A DNA stretch of 64,000 bases from Lates calcarifer (lineage: Eukaryota; Chordata; Actinopteri; Centropomidae), in the NCBI RefSeq assembly GCF_001640805.2, contig NC_066855.1:15470236-15534235 (forward strand), given 5' to 3'. Under the pieces are notes generated by a model, which was not told the DNA's origin, ran no database searches, and saw nothing but the letters and a program-made list of their open reading frames with translations. Position 1 is the first letter of the stretch; each line of letters begins with the position of its first letter. Below are positions 12,230-24,230 of the stretch, piece by piece. A program made the translations under genes and the position numbers.

Positions 12230-12446
12230 CTGGGGACAACAACAGTTGCACAATAGTTATGTAACAGAGGACAATAATTATAGTTTCTCACTTACTCACT
12301 GTATAATAATGTTGATTTTTTTGTTTGTTTTTTGAGAAATATAATATTTATGTCCAGATACCCCCAAATTGTTTCATTGTTTTAAAAAATACAGTTACAG
12401 AACATGTGGTTTGAATTATTTCAGCAAAACTGGTTAATAGATTCAC

Positions 12447-12542
12447 ACCTACAGGCATCTACGGGCTAACCGGGGCTCAAACCCAGAACCTTCTTGCTGT
12501 GAGGTGACATTACTATCCACTGCATCACCCTGCCACCCAGGG
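12447..12542 (-). mobile_element. tRNA-derived SINE remnant
   Basis: On the minus strand the segment reads ggtggcagggtgatgcagtg near its head, then cctcacagcaagaaggttct and gggtttgagccccgg. These resemble the A-box and B-box of a RNA polymerase III promoter in a tRNA-like SINE head common in fish. It lies in the first intron of the D8C-C1q gene, and only the head is preserved. Confidence 0.65.
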
Positions 12543-12898
12543 TTGATGAATTGTAAACATGTCTATGTGTAAAATAATGTATACTAAAGAAGTGGTATTG
12601 CTTAATTCTCAGCTGAATTTAAGAGACATTTCCACCTTTGGAAGCAGACAATAACAACACTAATTGTGACATTAAGATATAATGTATAATAGAAATAAAT
12701 GTACCTTGTCCATGCAATTGACCAGCTTGTTGGTTTAATCAGGGTGTGTGATAGAACGTCACCAGAAAGACGCCATGAGTGCACTGAAAGAAGAACAAAT
12801 CATTGAAAGACATCTGCTTTTCAAATACTGGAGATTATCACATATAGATATTATCACATAAATGTACTAAGAACAAAAAATCTCAAAGTTACTCTTAC

Positions 12899-12954
12899 CT
12901 CTTTATGTCAGCATGATAAGAAACTCAACTACTGTCTGAATGTGACCTTATATA
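12899..12954 (-). promoter_or_regulatory. TATA box and probable noncoding first exon of the D8C-C1q gene
   Basis: On the minus strand TATATAAG lies at 12947-12954. About 25-50 bases downstream is a good splice donor (AAGAG then gtaagag), with the exon edge at 12899. This suggests a tiny noncoding exon of 20-25 bases, spliced to the ATG-bearing exon whose acceptor (ccccag) ends exactly at the ATG at 12229. An additional leader exon between them cannot be excluded. Confidence 0.5.
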
Positions 12955-14829
12955 CTCATCAGTAGCTGACACAATTATGCACAAACAAAGGGGAAACTAC
13001 AAACTTCAGTTTAACAGCATCTTTCCCACTCAGTTAAGGTGTTACTTTTCACAGACTAGTTGCAAGCGTAGACATGAAATAAATGCGGCGTTGGCAGTTT
13101 TTCAGTTTGTATGGTCAGCAAAGAGCCATAAAACTGTTGTTCTTTCTTTCGTGCAGTTACTCCACACTGTCTACAGATGGATGAGGTGTGAAAAACCAGC
13201 ATTCATGTGAGGGATGCTGCAACTCACGAGAAACAGAATTGAATTATTACTACGATCAAAATTACACTTAAATAGTCAATGAAGTGAAGTCAAGTGCAGA
13301 GTAAATGAGATCTACGTAATTAAAATTAGACCCTACTTCAACTATGTAGAACATATTGTACACCTATTTGGACCTTAAAGATGGATGTAAAATTGACTGT
13401 TCACTGTTAATTAAAGTGGAGGAGCGCAGAGCTATCATTAAGATAACTTGAAAATGTTCTATAAAAAAAATTGATTTTACAGAAGAGACTAGGCTGTATT
13501 CCCTTTTAGTGAATTTATCAGTGAACTCTGAGTGTTTCTATCAAACAGACCACTAGAGGATAACAACAGCAATCCAACTGAAGCACTTCTACCCTGTCAT
13601 TACAATGATCCAGTAGCTTTGCTTGGAAAGAAAACAGGATAATCCTTCAGGGCTTCAGTGTCGTTTTAATGGCAGGAAGACTGACAGAAACTGGAGGAGA
13701 GGAAGAGAGCGAGGAGGCTCTCACAGCACATGAAAACATTTTTGAGAAACACTCCAATGACAAACCAGAGCGCTCCAGCTACCATACTTTTGATGAAATC
13801 CAATGACCAACTCTTCATGAAAATACTTGGCTGGGTCGTTGTTGGCAGCTGCTGTGTTGACAGGCCACTTTCACAAACACAGGCTGAGATGTTGGCAGGT
13901 GTGATGTTGTGATGTTTGGTATCAGTAGGCCATCGGGCCATAGGTCACTGAGGGGTGTGACTGAGCTGAGCCACGTTGTTTGTGTTCATACAGCAGCAAC
14001 TACTCCATTTATCTTTTGGCTCTAACAAGCTGGGTTTTGTTCTTCTCTACTAACCTTGCTAAGTAGTTTTAATGCACTTTACTGGTGTTCAGATGTTACA
14101 GGTGTTCATCTGCAAGTCACTAGTGGACATGTTTTTTAAATGTAAAATGTATTGTCTTTTTTCTCATTAGTGGAGCTGCTCACATTCATGTTCCCCTTCC
14201 CACTGTATGTGTCCCTTAGGGTGCTTAAGTACCTATGGTCGAGAATTACAGTTTTGTCTAACATAATATTTATTATTTCCTGCATTTGTTCCATTTTTAA
14301 GTATTGCACACCTTATGTATAAAAGAGATGGCACATAAGGTGAGAGATTTGTAAGAATTACAGCACACTCTGCAGATAGTGGACTGTACTGTAGCCTTTC
14401 CTGTTGCTATGGAGAGTTTATCAGTCCTCTGTTTGTGTGAGATATGGAGAGGGGCACTGCTGGATTCTTTCCACTCCTCGATGTAGCTGTGGTGGCCTGG
14501 GGTAAACTCCCAGGTTCAGTGGCCATATTTGGATCAGCTGCTGCTGGCCTGTTGGCCCATCTAAACATGAGACTGTAAAATGAGCCTCACTTGACATCTG
14601 CCAGGGTATGTCATTCATCAACAAAAACAGATGGGCGTGCCACGCAACACGTACAGTATGTAACACCTGCACGCTCCTGCAAAACTGTAAATAATAGCTA
14701 TATTGCAAGTGTCAAATTTAAAGAGGAAAAAGGGAAATGGCTTTAAGAGGTAAGTGTCTTCGATCCTGTTGATGTATCATTTTATCATTCACTTTAAGAA
14801 CATCAGCTCACAGTGGACATAATTTGGTT

Positions 14830-14985
14830 GAAGAAGTGATCAGATATTGTACTTAAGTGAAAGTTTGAAAAAAAAAGCAAAACCACAATTCAAAAAAAAA
14901 AAAAAGTTAAAGACATAAAATTTTACTTTAAGTATTATCAGCAAAGGTACGTAAGTTAAACGTAAAAGTACCATGTCCTTAAAAA
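14830..14985 (-). mobile_element. Fragment of ACTTAAGTA teleost repeat
   Basis: The fragment includes tgtacttaagtgaaagttt, tttactttaagtattatcag and acgtaaaagtacc. It is a decayed, A-rich piece of the repeat family found at 237-480 and 26573-26995. Confidence 0.5.
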
Positions 14986-16868
14986 TGTTTTCTTCTAATT
15001 GTTTTTATTCAAATTCTATTCATTCTGTTTATGTTAAATTCTAATCTAAATTTTAATTCTTGAGGTGAAACACCTTCTTTATGTGCAACACATTCTTTAT
15101 ACACAACTGGCAAACATGCACACAAACAGACAATAGATGAAAAAAAGTCCTTTCGAAAGCAATGAATGATCCTCTAAAATGTAAGTATTTCTTCAGGGAT
15201 TTGTACTCAGAAGACATAACCAGTCAACCACCTTTGGAAACACAGGGCAGAGAGGATTTTCCAGTTTGTTGAAATTATTCTCTCGGCTGTGATCAATTCA
15301 AGCACCAGAGGTTGTTTTATGGCTGTTGGCAGATGCAGTGTGGATTCTGAACAGCCCAAAACTGCAAGTTCAACTTCAGGCTCATTATTATTATTTCTCT
15401 TCCTCCTAAAACAATGCATCCTATTTTATAAACTCAATGTATGTTGGAGTATTTTTTTAGACCAGAGGTAACTATAGCTGTCAGATAAATGAATTTTTCA
15501 TTTTCACCACTGCTATTGCTAATATGCAAACTGTATGCTGCACTGCTCATTTTAAAATATATTGCAAATACTGTATGTGACTCAAAGAGCCAAGAGAAAC
15601 CAGCTATTATTAGAGCTCCCTTTAGGCTTTACCCTTTAGCTGCATGAGTCTCACATGCCGCTGATCTCACATAACCATGAGACCGTGACTTCTGTTTCCC
15701 TGCAATGACCTCTCTTGTTGGGCTCTGGGCCAAGAAAGGCAACTTTTAAAAGACAATGTGATCCACCTTTGTCATTTACTGACATAATAGTGGCGTAGCT
15801 CTTCGTACCCACAGGCAGAGGAACACCAGTGGAGTGGAAACTTCTACTGACATAAATCTTTGACGGTACAGCGTCCACATACACTGTACCCTTTTTTTGT
15901 GCCTGAGGGTCTGGTGCTGGAATGACTGCAGGGTATAACTGGTGAACTTGATCTTGTCACCACTTTGACAACAGATCCCGAAACACTGAGGTAAAAACTC
16001 TCCACCACTGTCTGATGTAATCAGCCCTGTATATCACCTCACACAGACAATATCACATACAAGGAGCATTTTATACTGAACTTTTTTAATATCTGGATTG
16101 TATTTACAGTATTTACAATCATTCACAAAAGTGTAGCTATAAAAATAACCTTTCACATACTGTATGATTAAGATAAATATAATACAAAAGAAAACTGTTC
16201 ATGTTCAACACATATGGACCCCGGGCCTTTTGTCCTCATATGGCACAGTGTAATAAATGATCTGAGAATGGCCTTGCTTTTTTGGATCACAGACTGGTTC
16301 AGAACTCAAACATGACATGAGCTGCCTTCTGGGGTTTAATAACACTAGTTTCCATTGAAATCTGCTAACAGCATTAAAACTCCAGGCCGGTCTGCAATGC
16401 ATGCTCTGGCTGCAAAAGTTGTAGTTGTAGAGAACTTGGGCCTTATACTGCTGTTGTTTCTATCATATAACACTCTTCATCTCTGTAATTAATGCACAGA
16501 AGTGTGGATTAGATTCAGCATGGTCCAAAAAAATGACGTTAAGATAACACTGTATCTTACCAGTGAATGTAAATACTGAGATCAATTTTTTAAAGACTGA
16601 AATATCAAAAGCCTGAACACATACCCATGCAGAAAAGCATAAAACCACTCAACTTCAAAGTCATACATTTGTTCAAATCTACAGATTCAATAGTATTACA
16701 GTACTTAGAATTTAACAAGGTGCAACAAGAGTATTAGTTTAAATAGTTCAAGTAATTTCAAAGAAAAGAGCCTTTGGGTGAAGTTGCTACTGTAAGGCTT
16801 GGTTGACATTTCCTACAGAAGACTGGATCTGGTTCTCCTCCAACTGTTCAACAACAGGTTCCATCTGT

Positions 16869-16874
16869 TTTATT
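16869..16874 (-). terminator. pdk2: Candidate pdk2 polyadenylation signal
   Basis: AATAAA occurs on the minus strand about 480 bases beyond the pdk2 stop codon. It is the first canonical hexamer I found downstream. Its use is inferred. Confidence 0.35.
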
Positions 16875-17018
16875 AAATGCCTCTATATGCCCCTCTGCTG
16901 TAAAACCTTATTACATGTATAATGTCTTAAACTGGAAAACTTAAACCCTCCTCTGTTACTCTTCATCAGTCCACTCGTATTCACACTTTTTTTACTCCCA
17001 TAACATGCTGGGTGCTGC

Positions 17019-17042
17019 CTCTCTCTCTCTCTCTCTCTCTCT
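17019..17042. repeat. (CT)12 microsatellite
   Basis: Twelve perfect CT units lie downstream of pdk2. Confidence 0.95.
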
Positions 17043-17350
17043 AGCTGCACATGACTCTGGGCTCCACGTCCACACACACACTCACTGTTGGTGTTTTTAG
17101 CAATATTGGAGCTGCTCGCAGTCTCAGAGGTGACTGTGACAAGTATTCTGTTAGTAGCTGTTTCCTATTTGTCTATTTTCTTATGAAGAACCCAGAGAGA
17201 CAACAGGGACTGAAAACAACATGAACATGCTACTGCTAAAACCAGACTGTATCCATCTGCCTTGGCAGATGATGACATGGGAATATGAAGACAGATATTC
17301 TGGAGGCTTCATGGCATGTAGGCTTGAAGCACCAGACCTGGGGGACATTT

Positions 17351-20300
17351 TCACTTGGCCACCTTATAGTTGCTCAGATCTAGAGGCTCTTTACTGGGTA
17401 TGCACCAGTCATCTGCCTCTTGGCTCACTTTGTAGTTCTTCAGAGCAGTTTTGTTGTATACCGGCAGCCTCTCAATGGAGTCTGTGGACAGCGCCTGGAG
17501 GGACAAGAAGACGTAATCACCAATGGCCTATCTTACCTGAACTGACTCCATAGGTCTGCAGAGTTTGGTTTGTGTTTTACAAAGGCATGTCATGAGCCAA
17601 TTTTCTCCCTCTGTTATGTGCTGCAGACTTTCAGACTGTTGGCATCTTGTCACAGTTTCATGCATGACCAGCATGTCTGGCTCACCTTCAAGTAGATGAC
17701 AGCGTCTGTGCCGTGGCCCTCCATGGAGTAGAGCTGCAGGTCCCCCTGGAAGTACTTGGCGTAGAGACGAGAGATGGGCAGACCGTAGCCAAAGCCAGCC
17801 TGCACGACGAGAGAGAGGAGATCAAGGGTTTAAGAAGGCTTTGTTCTCTGTCACACTGCGAGCAGCAGCGCTTTTCCATGGAACAAACAGGTCTTTTGTC
17901 ATGTTTGCTTTGTGCATTGGGGATCACTCATTTTTTAAGAAAAAAATTGTGCCAAGATTTCAATCTTTAAATAGCAGACTCTAAATAAAAGGCTAAATGA
18001 GCATTTTGATGCTTGTAGGCTGTACAGACGTTTAACCAAATGGCAAATAGTGCAATTAACAGTCTATCTACGCCTTCTAAGAAAACCTATATTTGTTTTT
18101 CATTATCTGTAGGAGTGCAAACGAGCTAATAGATGAAATCCTGGCACCCCACCGCCTGTATCTCTACTTACCAGTGGAGGCCGTGTGTGGTCTCCAATCT
18201 GTGGAGCAGGAGCAGTGGAGTACATGTAGCTGAAAAGGTTCTCGATCCTCCGAAATGGGACACCACCACCTTTGTCACTCACCTATAGGCAGGGACAGAA
18301 ATAGAGGGGGGTGACAGACAGAGAGCGAGAGAGAACGATGTGAGCTCTTCACACAGTGCTGAGCCATGAAAAGGTAGAGGTGACGCCAGCAGACGTGGCA
18401 GAAGTGCCTGCCTGTCACAAACACTTGGCCTCAACTTAAGGGTGTACACTAGGCGGCTTTCTGTTTGTTTACTTCACATATTGTCATGGTGAAAGTGCAA
18501 GAGGATCAGAGCCTGTATTTGTCAAAGGCTGCTCCTGGTAGAGCAGGTACATCAGGTCTGCCTCCTGGTTAAAATACCTGGTATATTAGCTGCTAAATGC
18601 TCCACTGTGTTCACTAGCTAATGGCTACCTTTGTCTGTTGTTTGGAGACTGAGTCAAAACATTTGAGTTAAGGGCATTACAACCAAAACAAGTTGAGCTA
18701 ACCTAAAGGAAACTGCAGAGTTTAAGTCCTAATTTAATTTTCTTGCCATTTGAGAAATCTGGACCCAAGCCAACACAGTTTTTAGTTTATTGTCTGGTGC
18801 ATCACTTGCTGCCAGATGTATGAGTGACAAGTAACAAGATGTAACACATGGTTCATTAAGACAAGGTTTAAAGGCTCCATGGATGTGAAGGCACACAGCT
18901 CATGAAACTAATCTTATCAGAGCTTAGTAGCTTTGCTTGCCAGTAGGCACTGTGCTTAATTGAGGGTGAAGTTATTACATAACAGGTTCAGAGAAAGATT
19001 TGGGTGGCGACGACACAAAAACGTTTAGCTTTAAAAGCAAAGGCATACCAGACAATTAACTGAATTCACACTAGTCCCATAGGAACTTGTGCAATAACGT
19101 CACTGTGAAAGATTAACTAGTGAAAGCATTTTATCTTGACAGGCCTCATCAAATGTGTGCTGGTTCACATGGAACTCACAATCACAAAAACACACCGACA
19201 TTTCCATTCACTCCTACAGACTATTTTACAACTCTAATCCACCTGCTATTAGTATGTGAACATCATGGGATGAAACTCCCAGAGACGACCTACACAAACA
19301 CAGACAACATGCAAAAACAAAGTCCACACAACAAAGACTGAAGGGAGGAACACAGCAATGACCCTGCTGTTATTTTTCCCTGTTAAACGGAGGATCTGAG
19401 GATAGAGGGTGTCACTGTAATTCTGGCCTGCGATATCTGTATGTACTTAAATAACTGCAACTTCATTTGTCCACATTTCAAGCAGCTGTACTGTAATTTA
19501 TAACCCACCTTAATCGACATGTCCTCTCCTCCCAGAGACACCATGACTCGAATGGGTGGGAGGTTGTTGCTGCTCTCATGGGTCTCAATGGTGGCCCTCA
19601 TAGCATTCTACAAAAAGGCAAAATAGAACATAAAAAACTCACTTTAAAGTTGTTTTTAAAATAAGCTCAAAATAATTTGGGTATAATGTCATACCTTGAA
19701 AAGCTCAAACAGCATGTGATAGAGGTGAGAAGGCACATATACAATGCTTATTGAATGGTTCTTCTTCTTGCCTGCACAGGAGGGAAAAATAGCGTTTCTT
19801 AATTTCACCCACTTCATTTAAAATTCATTATCCTTACCACTCATGGATGTTTTTCCATCAGTGGCAATTACTTTGCTCTAGCTTTACAGTGAGTGAGGAT
19901 GGAGAGGAGAGGGTCTGTGTGTGTGTGTGTGTGTGTGTGTGTCAATATTGTCTGATGCAGTCAGCCGGCGCCCACTAAGCCATTACTTCAGCTTCAATGC
20001 TATAATTAGAGTCCACTCAGGTCCATCTGGCTGTTGATCACTCATACTGTATGTATGAGGGCTTGGCTATGTTTGTTCTTTTTTTAAAATCTCTTCAACA
20101 GACAATGAGAACTTTTGCCCCTTGGGAGGTTTGATTCAAGAGTAAAACTGTTTGTATTTAATCAGCCAGATTAAATCAGTGTAAACTTACTGCTCATCTC
20201 CTGTAGTATCAGGTCAGGGGAACGGAGATAGTACTGGTCACACAGCATCTTGGCGCTGTGAAAGGCATCTGACAAAAAGACAGGGGATAATAATGTCAGA

Positions 20301-23300
20301 GCAAAGAAACTTCTTCTAGAATTACAAGACAAATCACTTTAGCACATCAAAACCTCTGTTCTCTGTCCCATTAGAAGTCAAACATGTATTTTAACTCCAA
20401 ACATAATCCATATTCACCCTGGACTACATCTCCGACTTGACAGTGAGGGTCAATGCTGCCAATGGTGTTGGGGTGCACAGGGTTGGCAGTGCCATCAAAA
20501 ATAAGAGCTGCAGAGAACAAAAAAAGACATAAGGTTAAGAAGACCAGAATACAGTGTGACATCTGTAATGAATGACAATGAGAATGACAATAGGAGTAAA
20601 AACATGTCATGCAGTCTGTGAGATAAGACAGGGATAGGATGAACAAATCTGTGTATAGTGAAAAAATCTCAGTCAAAATGTCAAAATCAAAAGGTTTTCA
20701 TAGTTTAAGAGAACAAACGTTTCCCTTCATGCCACAGTAGTTTTGAAACACTACACCATCACAACAATGATATGCATCAACAATCTTTGTTCCACATGAC
20801 TGATGATACCTCTGGTAGCTTTCAGTAACAAACAAAGCTCTGAATAGCTCAGTATCATCCTACAGCAAAAACCAGCTGTTTGAATCTTTGAGTCAGCACT
20901 AGATTTAGGAATAAAAGACAATCTGCTCTACCATCTCAATTACAACCACACAAATGTGACATCTAAGGAGGAGTAAGAAAAAAATCAAGTAGTTTATATC
21001 CCATTGGTCTCTGTCTACATTTGTTTACATCTCCCAATAATGTTGTAGTGAATCTTGTACAGATACAAGTAGTTTTGGTGGCATTTCCTCACTAACTGAA
21101 TTTCTAAATATAAATTCTATAGTGTGAAGCCGAACTTGACTCTAACTGTTCCCAGGGCTATAGCAAAGACATCCCACACAGAAATCTGTGATGGATGTGA
21201 CAGTAAAGTTTGTGAAGCAACGTGTTTTGAAGGATTATTTCAGGGTAGAGATTTACTTTTCCCTGCAGGTGTCAAGCAAGAGACAGTGAGTAGAATGAGC
21301 ATAATGATGTGATATAACCTGGTATAACAATATTCATTTCAGAAATAATTTGGAAACAATAACAAAACTCAAATCAAGGTTTTATGTTTAATCAGGCTTG
21401 GGGAAAAATTCAAATCTGTACATGTACATGTACAAAACTATTAAATTCCAACATAAATTCTGGCTTAAGCCGACTAGATCAACTACACAGTAAACGATAA
21501 ATATCAAGAAAAATATACAATTCTATTTTAAATTGAAAATACTCACTGTGCTGGTTGATGAGCATACGAATGGAGATGCGGCTCATGTAGAAGCGGTCCA
21601 GAAAGTACTGGATGTTCTGGTTGGTTACGGGGTCCTGGGGGAAGGCCTCTTTGTATTCTATGATGCCCTGGGCCATGGTGGGCACTACATCATTGTGCCT
21701 GTTTCTGATGGTAACTAAGGCGTCAACAAACCTGGACAGGAAGCACATACAGACATGCAGCTGTCAGGAGGTCTGTAATGCCACAGTCACAAGAATAGGA
21801 TGGCTGTGAGAGCACAAGGATCCAAAGAATGAAGATAATTCAAGGTGTCAAAGCTAAACTGGAATTACCGCCCTGCAGTTGTATGGTTCCACTTAACGGT
21901 TTAGTTGCAGTTAATTAGCGGGTGAATTCTTGAGTTGCGACCAAAAACATGTTTTGTGACATCACAGTGACCTTGACCTTTAACCACCTAATCAGTTCAT
22001 GTTTAAGTCCAAGTGAACGTTTGTGCCCAATTTGAAGAAATTCACTAGAGATGAATCTGAGATACCGTGTTCATGAGAATGGGATGGGCAGGCAGACAGA
22101 AGGATGGAGGATTTGACTCTTGTTACTGGTAAAAATCCTCAGGTACACCTTCCATTTCCATAAATCTGATATTAACCCACAGCCTAAAACACCCAAACTT
22201 TGCTGTTGCTGGTTGCTGTTTCTCTTTGAAGATGATGATGAAGTGATTGATGAAAACTGACCACTGGTAGAGCAGTTTAGAAAGATGAATATCAGAAACT
22301 TACTCTCCCAGGATTTTGTGATCATCTGGATTCTTGTCAAGGAATTCAAGGATCTCCATTAGACTCTGGATGTACCTGACAAAATCATAAATAACCACAT
22401 GTTCACATATATAAACATTTTTTTTTTTTTTTAAATAAATTGCAGTCAAAAACAGCTGAATGAGAGCACAACCTACAGGAATTTAATTACATTTAAAAAC
22501 AGCTGACTTTTAATCCATGCAAAGATATTTGTGTCATAGTGCATTCCTCACAAAGGAATGAAAAGCAGATCTCACTGAAAACAAGGTCACGTGATGTGTG
22601 ACGAGGAACTAGGGTAGAGTTCATAGCTGAGAGCCCCCTCCCCCTCTCCCCTACTCAGCTGCACAGTGCTAGTTGGAAGAAGCGCAACTTGGTCAAAGGC
22701 TGCTTTTGTAATTCACAGAGGGAAAATAAACCTTCCATCCACATAGCAGTAAACAAGTCAGCAGCTGTGGCTGTTAACTTCTCAGTCATCAGGGGATAAA
22801 ATCAGGCATCAGGCATGGTTTTAATGGATTATCACAGAGGCCAAGATACTAATTTTAATATTCTTAACACTCTTGTTTTCTTAGAAGGTTTCTGTCTCGA
22901 AAGAAAACCAAAGCCGTAGTAAAGATGTCAGATAACTTGGATCATAACAAGACATAAATCCCCTTTTCCCAGTTTGACTTACCAGCTCTGCACCATTTGC
23001 ACAGATGGGGTTGTGAGCAGTTTATCAGGCAAGAGGTTAATTTCCTTCATTATGTTTGAAAGTCTTACAGGGAGTTCTTGTCTCAAAAAGACAAAGGATG
23101 TCTTCTCACAGGCGTTGATGGAACCTGAATCAAAACAGGGGCAGTAGATTAGCCATTTATTGATAAACTGATTGGCATCATCAAAAATGCCAAAGAATTG
23201 GTGCTGGCAGCTTCTGAATGTGATGATTTTCTGTGTCTTATATGGATTTTCTATTTGGGTATATTTGGACTCTTGGTTGAACAAAACAAGCACTTTGGGT

Positions 23301-24024
23301 TCTGAAAAACTGTGCAGGGCATTTTTCACTATTTCCTGACATTACATAGAGTACATGAGTTCATTTAATAACAAATCAGAAAAGTAATCAGTGACAATGA
23401 TCAGTAGTTGCAGCCATATTATACAGACTAGGACTGACAAAAAATAACAGATTGACAAATAATAACTAACTGTAATTATTAGCTCTAGTCTCTAGTGGCA
23501 TTACATTATTTTTTAGACATTTTGCTCTGTAAGTACTAATACTATTTATTTCAAGGAAACATTTGTGTTTATGAATGTTTTCTGATAATGAATTTCTCTG
23601 CACGGTGTGTGTTATAGCTGATTAACTTTTAGTAGGAGAAAAACTCGGTGTGTTGTTACAGGGCCCAGACAGGGCAGCCTGAGCTCTCCACAGATCTGAC
23701 GCAACTCTCTGCTGTGTGAACACCATGCTACAGCCAAACCCCCCAACACACCCTGCAAACAGATGTTCAGACTTGCATGATTCGTTTTACACTTTAGCAA
23801 ATATGCACTGCGTTTCTGATCAGATTTAATCAGCTCCACTTCAAACGAATGCCTCCCTTGTTACATCAAAAATAACCACCACCTCTGGACGGAGATCAAT
23901 ACTCACCGAAATCGAGAAATTGCTTCATGGACAGCGGCGAGGGAGAGAATTTAGAGAAATGCTCGATGTGTTTGGGCACACTGGCCAAGGCTGCGTTTTT
24001 CATTATAAACCTAACGAACTTCAT
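17351..24024 (-). CDS. pdk2: Pyruvate dehydrogenase kinase 2, mitochondrial (complete)
   Basis: Eleven coding exons in transcript order: 23907-24024, 22983-23124, 22304-22375, 21547-21731, 20418-20507, 20191-20268, 19695-19771, 19509-19607, 18172-18282, 17686-17799, 17351-17494. Together they give 1230 bases, 409 residues, with all splice sites GT/AG and no breaks. The enzyme phosphorylates the E1-alpha subunit of the mitochondrial pyruvate dehydrogenase complex and switches it off. The N-terminal helical domain includes [18 protein letters not shown] (23-40) and VRNR-type [15 protein letters not shown]. The GHKL ATPase domain keeps the N-box (E251-xxx-N255), G1 box D290-K-G-G-G294, G2 box G326-F-G-Y-G330 and the C-terminal DW motif (D391-W392). 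Sequence is closest to PDK2 among the four paralogues, and human PDK2 is 407 residues. Teleosts may carry a and b copies, which I cannot distinguish. The start was chosen because it aligns with the PDK2 start. Confidence 0.95.
19916..19942. repeat. (GT)13 microsatellite in a pdk2 intron
   Basis: A run of TG/GT dinucleotides lies between coding exons 6 and 7 of pdk2. Confidence 0.95.
21935..22080 (+). mobile_element. Teleost interspersed repeat (GTGACCTTGACCTTT)
   Basis: The segment contains acatcacagtgaccttgacc, tttaaccacctaatcagttc, aagtccaagtgaacgtttgt and gttcatgagaatgggatggg. I recognise these phrases from a common fish interspersed repeat. It lies in the pdk2 intron between coding exons 3 and 4. 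Confidence 0.65.
22583..22703. promoter_or_regulatory. pdk2: Cluster of nuclear-receptor-like and E-box motifs in pdk2 intron 2
   Basis: AAGGTCA at 22583-22589, an ERR/nuclear-receptor half-site, overlaps the palindromic E-box TCACGTGA at 22587-22594. About 100 bases further on is tggtcaaaggctg (22690-22702), a partial match to the DR1 element used by HNF4 and PPAR. Mammalian PDK genes are known targets of these receptors; activity here is inference from short motifs only. Confidence 0.3.
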
Positions 24025-24154
24025 TATTGCTGTGAAGAAGGTTCTGGCTTTTCTCTGTGAGCACAATACTGACCAATGCTAGGCTACAGCCCAACTCCTC
24101 CGACTGACCGAACCTGTATGAAAACAAGGGAGGCAACCGTTGAAAATCAGCGAG

Positions 24155-24230
24155 CTCCAGCCAATCAGAGGACGAGATTGTCTTACTGATGTTCCAGGTT
24201 GGCCAATAGAAATCTCTGGGGGGCGGGTTT
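24155..24230 (-). promoter_or_regulatory. pdk2: pdk2 promoter with paired CCAAT boxes and a GC box
   Basis: Two CCAAT boxes on the plus strand (24161-24165 and 24203-24207, 42 bases apart) and a GC box (ggggggcggg, about 24217-24226) lie 130-200 bases upstream of the pdk2 ATG. This is a typical TATA-less promoter of a housekeeping or metabolic gene. The start site probably lies between 24030 and 24130. Confidence 0.6.

Larger units (their letters stand above)
12960..17350. other. Intergenic region between the D8C-C1q gene and pdk2
   Basis: There is no gene that I can support in this 4.4 kb. It holds a fragment of the ACTTAAGTA repeat near 14830-14985, a CT microsatellite at 17019-17042 and the likely pdk2 3' untranslated region at its right end. 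Short open frames here (for example near 15651-15884 minus) have no recognisable similarity. Confidence 0.6.

Noticed and set aside
12602..12784. Minus-strand frame just inside the D8C-C1q gene, considered as an alternative first exon
   Set aside because: It has no ATG in frame and encodes no signal peptide; the exon at 12155-12229 supplies both.
15651..15884. 77-codon minus-strand frame downstream of pdk2
   Set aside because: It looked protein-like in composition but matches nothing I recognise and has no supporting splice sites.
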